Shown piece by piece: positions 23,677 to 35,490 of a DNA stretch of 64,000 nucleotides. Each line of letters starts with the position of its first letter. The first letter of the stretch is position 1. A program made the position numbers and the translations under genes. The stretch lies in NCBI GenBank assembly GCA_002286855.1, contig NRSV01000014.1, positions 186,001 through 250,000 on the forward strand, given 5' to 3'. The notes beneath the pieces were generated by a model, which did no database searches, was not told where the DNA came from, and saw only the letters and a list, made by a program, of their open reading frames with translations. This DNA comes from Bipolaris cookei (lineage: Eukaryota; Ascomycota; Dothideomycetes; Pleosporales; Pleosporaceae).

Positions 23677-25673
23677 TCAGTAATTGGAAGGGTAACGAGC
23701 GGTATCTTCTTCGTGGGGTGAGGTGTTTCGATTGGGTGGGTATACGAACCGGTTCATCATCTGGCCTTGCTGCATGGGCATCATGTGGACACCATTGGGC
23801 TGCATTTGAGCGATGCCATATGGGTTTTGATGGTTAATGTCACTTCCAAGGAAGTTGTTCATGGCAGCGCCGTGCAGACCTTGGGCCTGCGATACTGGAC
23901 AGTCCTTGTGAGCAAGGAGAAGCGTCTTGAGATTGACAATCTCTTCGCGAAGCTGGGTGACAGTAGCAGAGAGGGCGTCATTCTCTGTGCTAAAAAGCTC
24001 AACCTTAGCCTGAAGGTTGGCGAGCCACTGCTTCTTGCGTTGTCGACACTTGAGGGCAGCAACCCTGATTCACGTAAGTAATGTGATGTAGAAGTAGAAC
24101 ATGTGTTACATACCTGTTACGCTCGAGGAAGTTCTTGCGTTTCTCCTCGTCGGTCATCTTACGGCCCTTGCTGTCATACTCCTCCTCCTTGATGTTATTG
24201 TTCTCATCATCGGAGTCGCCATCATCCATGTCGTCACCCATGCCCTGGTTGGCGTTGCTCTTCTTTCGCGAGTTCTTGGGGCCGTCCTCAGCCTTTCGCT
24301 TGTTACCAGCAGCTTGTTTGCCATTAGCGGCACCCTTCTTCGCGCGTGACCGTGTACCGGTCTTGGCTTGCTCACTCTGGCCGCTCTCTGAGAAATCTCC
24401 AGTCTCTGCAGATTGAACACTGTTAATAGAGCCCTTGGTGTCACGACGGCTGTGGTTGGCATTGACAGGTTGAACAGGCATGTGACCAGCATTCATGGAC
24501 TGCTGCTGAGGCGCCATTGAGTAGGGCTGTTGGGTGCTACGTGCGGCACCGTTCTGACTAGCAAAAGACAAAAGGTCGTTAGCCGCGCTACTGACGTCAT
24601 GGTTGGGATATGGTTCATTATGAGCGCGCTGTTGTGACGATTGTGCCTGCTGGTAGTTATTGGTTGGGCGATCCATTACAGCAGGTGCGGCTTCGGGCTG
24701 GGACGTAGGGGCGTTAGACGTTGTCTTGTTAGCGTTGCTGTTATTAGCTTGGTGTTGAGCAGCCGCACGCAAAGCAGACTGCTGGAAGTCGGCAGTTCCG
24801 GGCGTGACACCAGCGCTCTGAAGATTGAAAATAGCTTGCGTGTTAGGGCTGGGGGCTGGGAACATAGAACCACCTCCACCAGGTGTGAGACCAGTACGAA
24901 GAGATGACTCGTTTGGTGTCGGGAAGCCTCGGAATGACTCGCTAAAGTAATCGGTTTGTCCAGTTGGACCGCTGAGCATAGCAGGGCTCAAGGGACCGGC
25001 ACGCAAGCCCTGCCACCCAGGTGTGATACCCGGAAGGGGTGAAGGTGACGTAATGTTGGCGACGGGGGGGAGAATAGGCCGGCCTCCAGGAGTCTGTAGG
25101 TTTCCAGAATCGCCTCCAAAGGACTGCTCGAAAACGTTGGGCTCAAGTGAGAAGGGGTTGTGTACCGTGTTGAAGTAATCGGGCGTATCGCTAGTGGTTG
25201 CGGGCGCTGGTTTTGGTGGAGGAGCCAATGGCTGGGCATTGGATGTCGTGGTCTTTGTGTCGGTAGAGTTGACTGCTTCCGTGGTAGCAGCTGGGGGCAG
25301 GTCAGCATGCTGTGTTGATGGCAACAAAAGACTGGACGCAGCAGCAGCTCCAAGGGGGAGAAGGGGGGGCATCAATGGCAGGACTACTTACGCTGTGCTT
25401 TGGGAGATGACTCTGACGCCACAGGTTCTGCTACAGGACCACGGTTAGTAAGGCTTGCACAAGATGGCGATGATGCAATGGGCGTCAGGAAAGGTGAGGG
25501 CGACGACAATGCATGGGCGCAACACAGTAAACGGGCGCAGCAGCAATGCGATACGAGGCAGCGGTGAGGGTGGGCGATACGAGATGAAGACAAGGGGGCA
25601 GGAGGTCGGGCTACACACCTTCAGACTTTGTCACGACAGTGAGACTATTTTTGCTGTCCTTGGGGGAGGACAT
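23677..25673 (-). CDS. atfA: bZIP transcription factor, AtfA/Atf1 (ATF/CREB) family
   Basis: A nuclear stress-response activator that binds CRE-type sites and acts downstream of the Hog1/Sty1 MAP kinase. Four exons (25619-25673, 25392-25427, 24114-25347, 23677-24064) give 570 aa. The centre is Ser/Thr/Pro/Gln-rich activation sequence with several TP/SP sites (for example GLTPGGGG, PSPLPGITPG). An acidic Lys/Asp patch precedes the basic region ERNRVAALKCRQRKKQWL at about 438-455, which is the AtfA/Atf1 signature and is interrupted by an intron after ERNR. A leucine zipper with VELF, LSATVTQL and LKTLLL follows. The second intron is only 44 nt; its acceptor was picked because it alone keeps frame, so the N-terminus is less certain than the rest. 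Confidence 0.9.
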
Positions 25674-28600
25674 GTTGGAGGACGGGGACGAGGTTCGGGC
25701 AGTCTGGGATGCAGCTGCCATACTTTGGGGTGGTGACGTAGCGGGGATAAAGAGGGCGATCGCCTGGTGGTGCTCTCAGGCCTCGTCTCTTGTCTCGTCT
25801 TATTTGCACTTTGCCGGGGGCAACGCGACGTGTCGGTGGCAGCTACAACGGCCGCACGCGCGCTTTGGCTGGCGATTCGAGCAACTGCTTGGGCTGCTCT
25901 TTCTACAACACGGTCAAAGGGGTCAGCGCATGCGCCTCTGGTGGTTGGGAGTCGACGACGCGACAGACGTGGTTGCAGACCGAAGAGATGATGGGCGGTC
26001 CGGGGCAGTGGCAGGCGGTGGGAACGTGGCAAAGTCGGGCGCGAGAACAACAACAGCGACGTGGGCGACGCAACTACGTACCTTAGCAATAGGAAAAGGA
26101 CGGGCGGCCAATGCGGGGTAGGGCCGTCTGAATCGGACAGAGTCGATACTGTGGAACACGGGCGAGGTGGTGGCAGAGCTGGTTGAGATTCTGGCAGACG
26201 AATTTCAGTGGTGACGTCAAGCCCCTGGGACGACGCTGGTTGGCCGTCGCAGCAGGGCGTAGCGAAGCAGCGATGGCGCTGGGCTTGGTCCTGGGCTTGG
26301 GCAACTGCACCGCGCTCCGAAACTGTGGTTTGCGCGTGCTGTTTGTGATACTGGAACCTCGATGAGGCTCAAATTCCGGCGGGTGGACGGGGGTTGTGCG
26401 TGTGGTGACGATGACAGTGAGGCGTTCGCGATGAGGTCAGAGGACAGGACGAGCGAGCAATTTCTGGGAGTGACGCAGCCGGCGCCAAGCACATAACGTG
26501 ATTTTCTGGTTCGTAATCAAACACTGCCGCCCTTGTCTGCTTCCTGCCAATCACGCCCAGCCACGCCCCACCTCCGCCCACACACACGCCGATCTGCGCC
26601 CCCTTTTGGCCGCCCTGCCACGAGAGTGCATTCAGACTTCTAGGTCCTCGACGCCATGCGATATTACTTATTACTCCCACTGTCCATACGACTACTTGCC
26701 AAATGTCGCTACATATCAAGCCCGGGATCCTCAGTAATGCGCATTGAATACTATACACACGCCTTCACTCAACGCCACCAGAACAACCACTGCCACCACT
26801 GACCCTCCACACGTCATGCTGCTCCCACCGCCAGTGAAACTGCTGGGCCCGCTGTAACGGCCAACGGCTCCCTTTCTACCATATGCCGGTCCCGTTCCAG
26901 ACCTCGATTCACCCATGTTTTGTCGATCCACGCTTCCCTCTCCTTTGTATCGGCTCCAAGCATGCCAAAGCATCCTCTCCGCGGGCTTCGCCGCTATCCT
27001 GCCAATCACCTGCCCCCATCTCTTAGATGGCCTTGTTTTTCCCATGTTCATCGCGATCCCAACCACCGCCAAGTCACTGCCCTCTCCCCTTCAGCGACAT
27101 AGCCAGATGCTCCATCTGCTACCATCGCCTGCCCCCTTCTGCTCAGGGGGGCCTGCCTTTGATGTGCGCACGCGAGCTAGTTATCGTGTCCCTGCTAGTT
27201 CGATAAGCAAGGCGTGAACCGGTGCATATCAAAGCAATAGGTGGCTTGCCGCTTCCCCGGACTCGCATTCCTTTTGCTGAGTACTCTACTCTGACAATCA
27301 ACAAAGCACCTGAGGCATGGACCGCAGCTAATACCTGTAGCATGTCCGTGCAAAGCAAATATTAAAATCACGTCCCTCGTCGACCTGCTCTCATCATTGC
27401 GTCACTCTGGTAGTTTCTCTACATCAGACATACCGCAACTATCACGCCATGCTTTTTTTTGCTCCCAGCACTCAGCTCTACACAGCACCTCCTCTAACCC
27501 GCCTGAATTATATGCAGTCGGTCTAGAAGTGATCGGAAACGATCGATTCTATTTCTAGCTTTGCTGACAAAATTAACTTTGCTGCACGGTGCTTTTTCCC
27601 GTCAATACGGACACTACTACCAGCCAACCATGCCTATGATTCAGGGTGACATGCAGTAGGTGTAGACAACGACATGTTTTCTGCTGTTGGCAAGTCCGCG
27701 GCTGGACTTGTTCTCATTGGCTCCAAGATGCATGCACGTAGTATGTTGATATCTGGCAACGGTGCGATACTGTGTCGTCTATGGGAAGAGATCCATGAGA
27801 TGGAGATTACGTCGGCAGCACAATTATCCCACGGCCACGATCCCGTGTCGAAAAGGTGATCTAGCCATGAATGCATCACAATCACACTCGCCTCCGTTCC
27901 CCACATGGACTAGAAGAAGAAAAAAGCTTATTTGCAGTCAAACTGTCTTGAGTTCAACTGTATTGTTTGTCAATCGACGATATCTTTTAGTGTACCGCCA
28001 AGATGAGACAAACAAACATTGTCTGCCACGTTTGATCATTTGGACGTCATGACTCGCTTTTGCAACATCGAGGACATGGTGAAGCTGCGTGTGTGAACGC
28101 TTCATAAGAAACGAGGATGGAGTGTTGTGGGTCGTGTAGGACTGCATTCACTATAAGTATACCGAAAAACATGAGATTTAGAGTATAATCAAGGAGTATA
28201 GAATATTAAGAGTAATCTGCAGCAGATCCTTGTGCTATGGCTGGCTCGGAATTTATCAAATCCATAGCATGCGTGCTCCTTGCTGCATAATCTTGTGTTT
28301 ATCTAATCGCAGAGTAATTCATCGCACTTGCATACGGTTTCATGCCTTCTCCAGATATTGAAGAGAGGCATGTACGTACCAGTGTAAACCCCAAGTCGCT
28401 CTTTCCCATGTGACCAGAATGCCAAGTCTACATGCCATACCAAACTACACGCTGATATTGTTCTTTTAAACTCACTCTGTACACAAATATTAACTATTTC
28501 CAACGATCCTTCTTGTTAAGAAAAGGCCCTGATTATCGATACATTTGCTTGATATACATACTCTGTTTGCGCATAGCACGATATATGAAGCCAAGATACC

Positions 28601-28943
28601 ACATGTACACTAGAAAACTCTCCAATCTCATCACGCCGGCAGAAAAAATAATCAGAGCGAATCCATCAATTCGCGCGATTCCCCTTACCAATCGCAACCG
28701 TGAACGCGACGCAAAATACAACAACATACCATAGTCGTAGTAGTGCCGGTAACCCCCTAGCATCGGAGAGCTCCGAAGGGTGGGCTGGAGGGGTACATCG
28801 TGTATCATCTACACCTATGCCCACCACAATATACACACACACATATATATATATATATACATATATACACCCTCTACCACCACCACGCCTCTAACGCTCT
28901 CCCCATCCATCTCACCTCGTCTCTCCGCCAACCTCACCAGCGA
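25674..28943. other. Long divergent intergenic region
   Basis: About 3.3 kb between the bZIP start and the hydroxyisourate hydrolase. The first 600 nt are GC-rich with many chance frames and probably contain the long leader of the bZIP transcript. A CA/TA microsatellite lies near the right end. I found no tRNA or gene. Confidence 0.45.
28831..28870. repeat. (CA)n/(TA)n microsatellite
   Basis: A run of AC dinucleotides passes into AT dinucleotides and back to AC over about 40 nt, shortly upstream of the hydroxyisourate hydrolase start. Likely length-variable between strains. Confidence 0.85.
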
Positions 28944-29486
28944 ATGCCCACACCAACCCCACGCCTAACCTCCCTCCTCTCGCACCTCTCCGCCCCAAAC
29001 CCACCATCCAGCAACAGCACCACCACCACAACAACAACATCAACAACATCAACAACAATGTCCAGCAACACCCCTGCAAAACCCCCAATCACGTGTCACG
29101 TCCTCGACACAACCGTCGGCCGCCCCGCCGCCAACATCCCCGTAACATTAACTCTCTACCCATCTACCTCCACCACCTCCACCACCACCTCTTCGTCTAC
29201 AACCCTCACCTTCACCGCGACCACAAACACCGACGGCCGCGTAACCTCCTGGGCCCCTTCCACACCCTTCTCGTCGACCACCCTCGCCGAAGCGTTCGTA
29301 CAGACAGGAGATCAGCGGTACGGATTGACGTTTGATACGGCGGCGTATTTTGGGGATAAAGGGATAGCGACGTTTTTTCCAGAAGTGGAGGTCAAGTTTT
29401 TGGTGAGGGAGGAGGGGAAGGGCGAGCATTATCATGTGCCGGTGCTATTGGGGCCGTTTGGGTATACGACGTATCGGGGGAGTTGA
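28944..29486 (+). CDS. 5-hydroxyisourate hydrolase (transthyretin-like), predicted peroxisomal
   Basis: Converts 5-hydroxyisourate, the product of urate oxidase, to OHCU in purine degradation. The intronless frame is 180 aa from the ATG at 28944. The catalytic core has ITCHVLDTTVGRPA, LTFDTAAYF, FFPEVEVKF, HYHVPVLLGPFGY and the C-terminal family mark YRGS. An alternative ATG at 29058 would give a core-only 142-aa form. The longer start is preferred because residues 7-15 read RLTSLLSHL, a perfect type 2 peroxisomal signal, and urate oxidation is peroxisomal. A Thr-rich linker coded by an ACA/ACC repeat joins the signal to the core, and a second Ser/Thr run sits inside the domain at about 75-90. 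Confidence 0.88.
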   Translation: MPTPTPRLTSLLSHLSAPNPPSSNSTTTTTTTSTTSTTMSSNTPAKPPITCHVLDTTVGRPAANIPVTLTLYPSTSTTSTTTSSSTTLTFTATTNTDGRVTSWAPSTPFSSTTLAEAFVQTGDQRYGLTFDTAAYFGDKGIATFFPEVEVKFLVREEGKGEHYHVPVLLGPFGYTTYRGS

Positions 29487-30204
29487 TTGGAGATACACAC
29501 ATAGATGGAGAGGACTGGGGGTTATGTACGTGTATGATTTAAAGATAATAAAGATTGAGGATGGAAAGGGTTGAGATAACATCAAACACTACTGCATTTT
29601 CAACATATAGCAAGGACGAGAAAAAGACTTTTTTTTTGTCTCTTCCTCATCTCTTGGCTTTTTGCTAATACGGCTATTTCACTTTCCATCTCCATCTACA
29701 CTTCCTTCATTCCTTCCTCCCCTTCTCTCACTTACTCAACACTCACTCACACAGAGCCCTCCTCGTAGATAACATTGGGAAAAATATAAGGAAAACGTAC
29801 GTCGGCACTAGACGTCAAGTATAAACAGGAGAAAAAAAAGAGATCATGACCTTCAGAAAACAAGAAGAAGAAGAAGCAACGGCAAGATCCTTGGGATATC
29901 AATGAAGGGGGGAGGTTAGAGACACTCACACACACTGAGGCACATCCAAATAAGATAGAGGAAGCGCGCAGAAAAAGAAGGGGTATCCAAGACGGATATG
30001 GGACGAGAGCAAAAGAATGGCATCCGAGATACCAGACCTCGGGCCCATACATAGCCCAGACCCTTTATTTCATAGAATGAAGAACAAAACACTAGGACAA
30101 GAAAAGATTTTCGCTCGGCCCAGCCTTGCGGGACTTGGTGGGTTCGATGTCGACCCGTGACATCAAGTCCGCCATTGTCAAAAGAGTCGAAAGAGAAAGT
30201 TCGA
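29487..30204. other. Convergent 3' region
   Basis: About 700 nt between the ends of two convergent genes, with pyrimidine-rich tracts and T runs. Consistent with untranslated regions; nothing else seen. Confidence 0.4.
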
Positions 30205-31712
30205 TTACAGTTCACTCTTGTTGGTGTCTGCAAAAGGACTGGTATTTCTTCGGTTAGAGACTGTGCTGCCTCGTTTCGAAGCGGATGACTCTTCGACAAT
30301 GGGTGTCATTGGGGTGCGGAGGCTAGATGACGGGTCGTATGATGTGATGCGTTGAGACATCATGGGTCGTGCGTTATCGAGCGATGAGTTGTCGGAAAAG
30401 GGGCTATTGTCCATGTAGGGAGTCGTGTCTTGGAATTCGGTCACGTCGGAATCACGGTTGGCTGATTTACCAAGGAGTGTCTGCTTTACGCGTGTGTGGT
30501 CGTCCTCGTCGTCTTCAGTGTCTGACGCCAGGCTTCCTTTGCGTGCGCGCAAGTGTTCCCTGCCATCGTCGGATGAGAGCGTGGAGCTGGCAGTGAGAGG
30601 TCGTCCGGCCGAGGCGCGACGTTCGGGTGTGTTGACTAGGGTTCGTTCGGTATCCATGGTTGAGCTTGAGCTCTTTGGTGGGGTGATCTCAGAGCTCTTC
30701 TTCTTGGTGATATGGAGGGCCTTGACCGGGCCGAGCTGGGCGGTGCTACGGACGGAGTTTGCTGGGCTGATACCAGGCATTTGGATGCGAATAGGCTTGA
30801 GAGAGTGCTTGGGGTCGATTGAGGGTACAGGTGGTGTCTGGGTGGGTGTCTCTCCTGGGCTGTTTGATCCCGTCGACTTCACGCTAACGACGGCGGCCTT
30901 GCCACGCACAATGGTCTGAGCAGGAAGTGGAGAGACAATGGCGTTCTGGCGATACATGGTCGAGGCGACACTGCCTCGTTGGGCAAGGCTCGGTGCGATG
31001 CTAGTGCGGCCGGCAGTGCTAGAAGACATCATAGAGTCGCGGAAGTCGGGGACGAAGAAGTGCTGGTCGGCAGAGGAGTAGGGGCTGCTCTTGCCCGACG
31101 ATGGCGACATGGAGGGGATCGGAGGGACGGGAGGAACAAGCAGGTCGGGAGATCCGGGGTTGCCCGAGCGATTGGTGACGCCGGGAATGTAAGCGATTTG
31201 GATAATGTTTGAGGCGCGAGTGAGGACAGACGAGGCCATGGAAGCGACCGTGTGTGTGGATGCGCGGGCGCTGCGGCGCGACTCGAAATCGTTGTCCTTT
31301 TCTTGCTCGATAACGTCGACATCGTTCCATTCGGGCTGCTGGGAAATGGGCCTCCTCTTGCCCTTTAGGCAGTACTTCCAGACTACAAATGTGAGAATGG
31401 CGACGACTAGGATACCTCCAATGACACCACCGGCGATGGCGCCGACATTTGGTTTGCTAGGCTCAGGTGGAGCAATGGTAGGGTCAATCTGGCAGTTGAC
31501 GGAGGCGCACTCGTCGCATGTTCGTGAGTTCTGGACACAGACCTGGTTGGCTGGGCACTTGATACCCTCGCAGGATAGTGGCGCCTGCTCACACAGCTTG
31601 CATCGCTTCTCTATCCGAAAGACGTTTTCGGCGTCTGGCAGCAGGTTAGCATGCGGCCATGTGGGTTCCTCTGGCGGGTGTGGATGGTACCTCGAAGCGC
31701 ACGGATAGACAT
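30205..31712 (-). CDS. OPY2: Opy2-like membrane anchor protein
   Basis: In yeast, Opy2 is a plasma-membrane anchor that recruits Ste50 to the Sho1 branch of the HOG and filamentation MAPK pathways. Two exons (31691-31712, 30205-31634) give 483 aa. The short extracellular part has eight Cys (19, 22, 29, 34, 40, 47, 50, 55) in the Opy2 pattern, with KCPANQVC and TCDEC. One Gly-rich transmembrane helix covers about 71-95. The long cytosolic tail contains the NIIQIAYIPGVTNR block, which I recall as well conserved in fungal Opy2, and many SP/TP sites that suit MAPK control. There is no cleaved leader, so a type III topology is likely. Its presence near the AtfA gene puts two parts of one stress pathway within 9 kb. 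Confidence 0.78.
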
Positions 31713-34700
31713 GGTGGGTGGTTAGGGGATCAGCGAACCCTGCTGATGATGATGATGGTGAAGGCGAAGATGACGAAGAAGTACGGCAAGGAGAAGAAGA
31801 AGAAGCAACGTGGGTCAGCAGTCAGCCGTTGACACACCCGAGTCGGGGTGCAGTAGTGGCTGGTTACGGGTAAATCAGGGCTCGAGGCGGAAATAACGGT
31901 GCGCGTGAAGTGCAGGCGGGTGGTTGTGAAGGAAGGCGAGGCGCCGGGTGGCGAGCAAAAGAGGGCGGCACAAATATGAAGAACAGAAGAACAATAACGA
32001 GTGACGGTGAACAAAGACGGGCGATCGCGCAGCAAAGAAGGGCGGCGGCGACAGCGGCGAGGGAGGGTGAGGGAGGGTGTGGACGTAGAGTGGAGGAAGA
32101 GACAAAGAGACAGGGCTGTGGGCGGCGGGTGCACAGCGGTGGGCGTAGTAAGATGAGGGTATGGGGTGGGCAAGGGCCGAGAGTGTCTGGCTGGCCAGGG
32201 AGGCCGCGCGTGTTTCGTCTCGTTCCGCGAGGGCCAGAGGCTGCAATGTGCCCAGCGTGGGACAGCGTCAAACTCCACTGGGGGACTCGTCTACGCTCTT
32301 GGGAGGCAGTCTTGTTGGCGATGGTGTAGCAAGCCGTCGAGAGGCGGCGATCAGTCGTGGGCTAGCAGTTATCATATAACGGGTGCTGCACGTACTCTGC
32401 TTGGGCTGGGTGAAGGGGTCGGCGCATGCACCGCAAGCAGCAGCGGACCAACTGCCTGTCCTCACCACCACTCGGCCGTTCGTGGACAAAGCGGCCTCGG
32501 CCCAATCTATTTATTGCAGGCCCAGCCGTGCGAGCTGCCGCGAACGCAGCGAACTCCCGCCCGCCTGCTTAGTCTTCAACCTTGTGCCAGCCCGCCGCTG
32601 TGATTGGCCGTGTCCTCGTCAGACTACACATCTAGACTTGTGCCCAGTGGCCGCCGACATGTCACGGGAGTGATATCTCGAGTGCAACATACACATGTCC
32701 TCCTATCATGGCTGCTGCCACTCGTCTGCTGCGACAAGCCACTGGCACGCCTGTCCTCAACACCACTGTCCTAGTGGCTGGGACTGTGCTATCTGCATCC
32801 GTCCAGTGCCTGGCTTACCCTGTTGAACATTGTCTGCGAAACAAGCGGTAGGCCTGTCGTTATCGTCCTCTGTGGGGTGAGCCCGTATCCGCGTCCTTTC
32901 ATTTCCTTTGCCTCAGCCGCGCCACAAGACGACGACGCGCCACCCTCTTCCGCCTCCGCGTCTTACTGTGTCCATTCGCAAGTACATAACACTGTGTATA
33001 GCATCATGGGCCATGCCCCTTGGCCAGTCCATTTTGGCTTTTTCCTTGTCGTTGCCGATCCCAAACGGTCGAGACCGCCATATCTCACCTCCCTCTTTGG
33101 CCCTCGGCGCGCCTGCCATCCACTCTTTTCACCTTCAACCTTGCAGTCATCTTATAGGCCCAGGTATCTGTTAAACAGTCTGCAACCATTCGTTTCCAAT
33201 CCCCATGCGTCTTTTTTTTCAATAGCTTGTTCTCTTTCGCTTGCTTTCCAATAGTTCGTCCATTATGCACAAGCACCCCTTTTTGCCTAAACATGCTTCT
33301 TCCCAGCTACATTAATTACGCTTTTGTGCATCTGCTGTCGCAACTATATACCATTTGTCTCTGCCCGTGGCTTGTCTTGGCTTCAGGCCCAACCCTACCA
33401 CTTTCCATGCTTCCTTTTCGTCATACAAACTCTGTTGTCCTCCCCCGCCATATAACCTGCCCAAACAGCTATAAATAGCCCATAAACTGTATTTTCGACT
33501 CATGTCCAACTTTGATCCCTAGACCATCATTTACCCGTATTCAACCAAACTCACGCCGCTGCCTCACCGTCGCAGCTCCAGTTCAACAGCTCAACAATAC
33601 CATCGTAAGCAAGGTAGTACTTAGATGAAGAAAAGACTATACACTTCATCCTATTCCCTGTTGACGCGTCATTGTCATGTTACGAGAAAGGATATGTACA
33701 AAGAATATACGGCAGGTGTGCATCAGTGTACACACACAACGCCTCTTGGGCCTCAAAATCTCACCTTTGCATGCAACTGTAGCACCACCTGCGTATCGCA
33801 TAGATTGCGCGCGTCTAAAGTCTCTTCAAGACAAAGAGATTGTGTCCCTGGTGGTGTTGTACCCACATTTATCACTTGGGAAATGAAGGACGTCAGAGTG
33901 CTATCAACACGGCTCAAGCCCGGTGGAGAAAGAAACACCTGTAGGCATTGATCGAGGGTACCAGAACAAGAAGAAATATACGACGGAAACAGATGTCTGA
34001 GGGCTTTTGTTAGAGTATTGTGTCCAACCTCGGAACCGGGCAGGATATTACAATCTCACCTTCCAATCTCCCTGTACACCATCTACCTCCCACTAGCAGA
34101 GGAGAAATGCCATACAAAAAAAACAAAGGCTTTGTCTCTTCCTAGCTCTTCGTTTTTGCGTCAGTCCGTATCCGCATCTCATTTCCCTCGACACCACACA
34201 CGACCTCCAGGTGACTACTCTTCAACTAGCACCGCCCCAACTCCAAATTCCCTCATATCCCACTCCTCGTACTACGCCTCATCATTGGAATGTTCATATC
34301 TTCCTTTCCTTTCTGCAAAGGATGCATCCTTGTTCCGTTGCCGACATGCTCAGCTGACAATATGATAGGCATTTTGCAGCAATCCTCATGGACCTAGTGG
34401 CCTCACTTTTCAAGTCAACAGCTAGCCCCCAAAGTTCCATATGGCGCGTTGATGGACTCCATTGAGACACTGAAAAGCCTGCTAGAGGTGAGAAAAATGG
34501 TCCCGGAATAGCACATTTCAAGTCCTTTGGCCTGATGCAGGTCGTGATACGTCCTTCTGCTCTGACAAGAAGACCGGCGTCCCTCTTGTGAGCAAACCCT
34601 GTTTCGTATCAATGACACCAAGTCGTCCTTTCGTAGCGTCTCCTGGTGCCTGCAAATCAGGAACACGCAAGTAGGCTGATTGAAAGTGGATACTCTATCT

Positions 34701-35326
34701 AGCTCGTTCCAAGCCAGCGCGTACTTAGAATTCTTTGCATGTGGTATGGATCCACGCCCAGCTGTATCTCTATCCCTGCTTCATTCTTGTGATTGACCCT
34801 ACCCAATCACCACATGAGGCGTCTTTTGGCATCAGCACGTACACAATATACAGCGGGAATCTGAAAGACAATGGCGGGAAGCGGCAGCGTCCCATTGACA
34901 CGACGTTTGTGGGTCAATAGCCGTCTATCGCCAGGACCTTTCCGCATCCGGTGCTGCTATCAACGGGAACTCGAGGCGACAGAACTGGGTATCCTGGTAT
35001 CCATGGCAGACAGCAGTGTGACGCGTCTTTGATTCGGCATGGCAGTTGGGTATACAGAATTCATACAATCTCCAAAAAGTGATGCTTCATACTGGCTGTT
35101 CGGCCAACACGTCGAGGCTTGTTGTTATCGTGAAATCGCAAGGTGGGGCCATATCCTGGTTGCAGGCCACGCCGATGACTGCACTGGCCAGGAGCCGAGG
35201 CAGTCTCGTAGTGAATAGCTCTTTGCTTATCCGCCGGGCGTAGGCGAGCAGCTTCGAAGAACGTGGCGCATTGGCAGACATACTACTCTGCTCGGAGAAG
35301 GTGATTCTCCCGCCCCGCAGGCTTTC
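31713..35326. other. Long gene-free stretch
   Basis: About 3.6 kb upstream of the Opy2-like gene. The first kilobase is GC-rich and pyrimidine-biased, as expected for a promoter and leader. Beyond 32.6 kb there are only short frames with no domains. No RNA gene found. Confidence 0.45.
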
Positions 35327-35340
35327 TATCCGTACCCCGC
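35327..35340 (+). repeat. Left 14-bp direct repeat of element copy A (probable target site duplication)
   Basis: Reads TATCCGTACCCCGC and recurs exactly at 35477-35490. The bases before and after differ between the two copies, so the match is exactly 14 bp. Confidence 0.8.
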
Positions 35341-35476
35341 GACTAGATAGAGGCCGAAGCACCACAGCTACGCTATACACCACAAACTTCCAAATTGTAA
35401 ATAAGCACCCTATAGAACGGTCTCTGGCCAAACTCTTACATAGCCACGAGCTGCATAGACTGCAATGAAATAATAA
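35341..35476 (+). mobile_element. SINE-like element, copy A (short, probably 5'-truncated)
   Basis: An element of about 136 bp homologous to 39892-40029, both on the plus strand, with roughly three quarters of bases matching by eye and many differences being transitions. Shared blocks include AGGCCGAAGCACCA, ATTGTAAA, TTACATAG and the right end AATAATAATATC. It is flanked by an exact 14-bp direct repeat. The left end coincides with the foot of a hairpin present in the longer copy B. It has no coding capacity and no terminal inverted repeats. The right-end identity, variable left end and duplication length suggest insertion by target-primed reverse transcription. I do not recognise the family. 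Confidence 0.7.
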
Positions 35477-35490
35477 TATCCGTACCCCGC
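35477..35490 (+). repeat. Right 14-bp direct repeat of element copy A
   Basis: Exact second copy of 35327-35340, directly after the ATAATAA tail of the element. Confidence 0.8.

Noticed and set aside
25631..26492. Several overlapping long frames on both strands upstream of the bZIP gene
   Set aside because: GC-rich leader/promoter sequence; Arg/Ser-rich translations without motifs.
31730..32278. 182-aa frame just upstream of the Opy2-like start
   Set aside because: Low-complexity translation of a pyrimidine-rich leader; in-frame evidence for joining to Opy2 is lacking.
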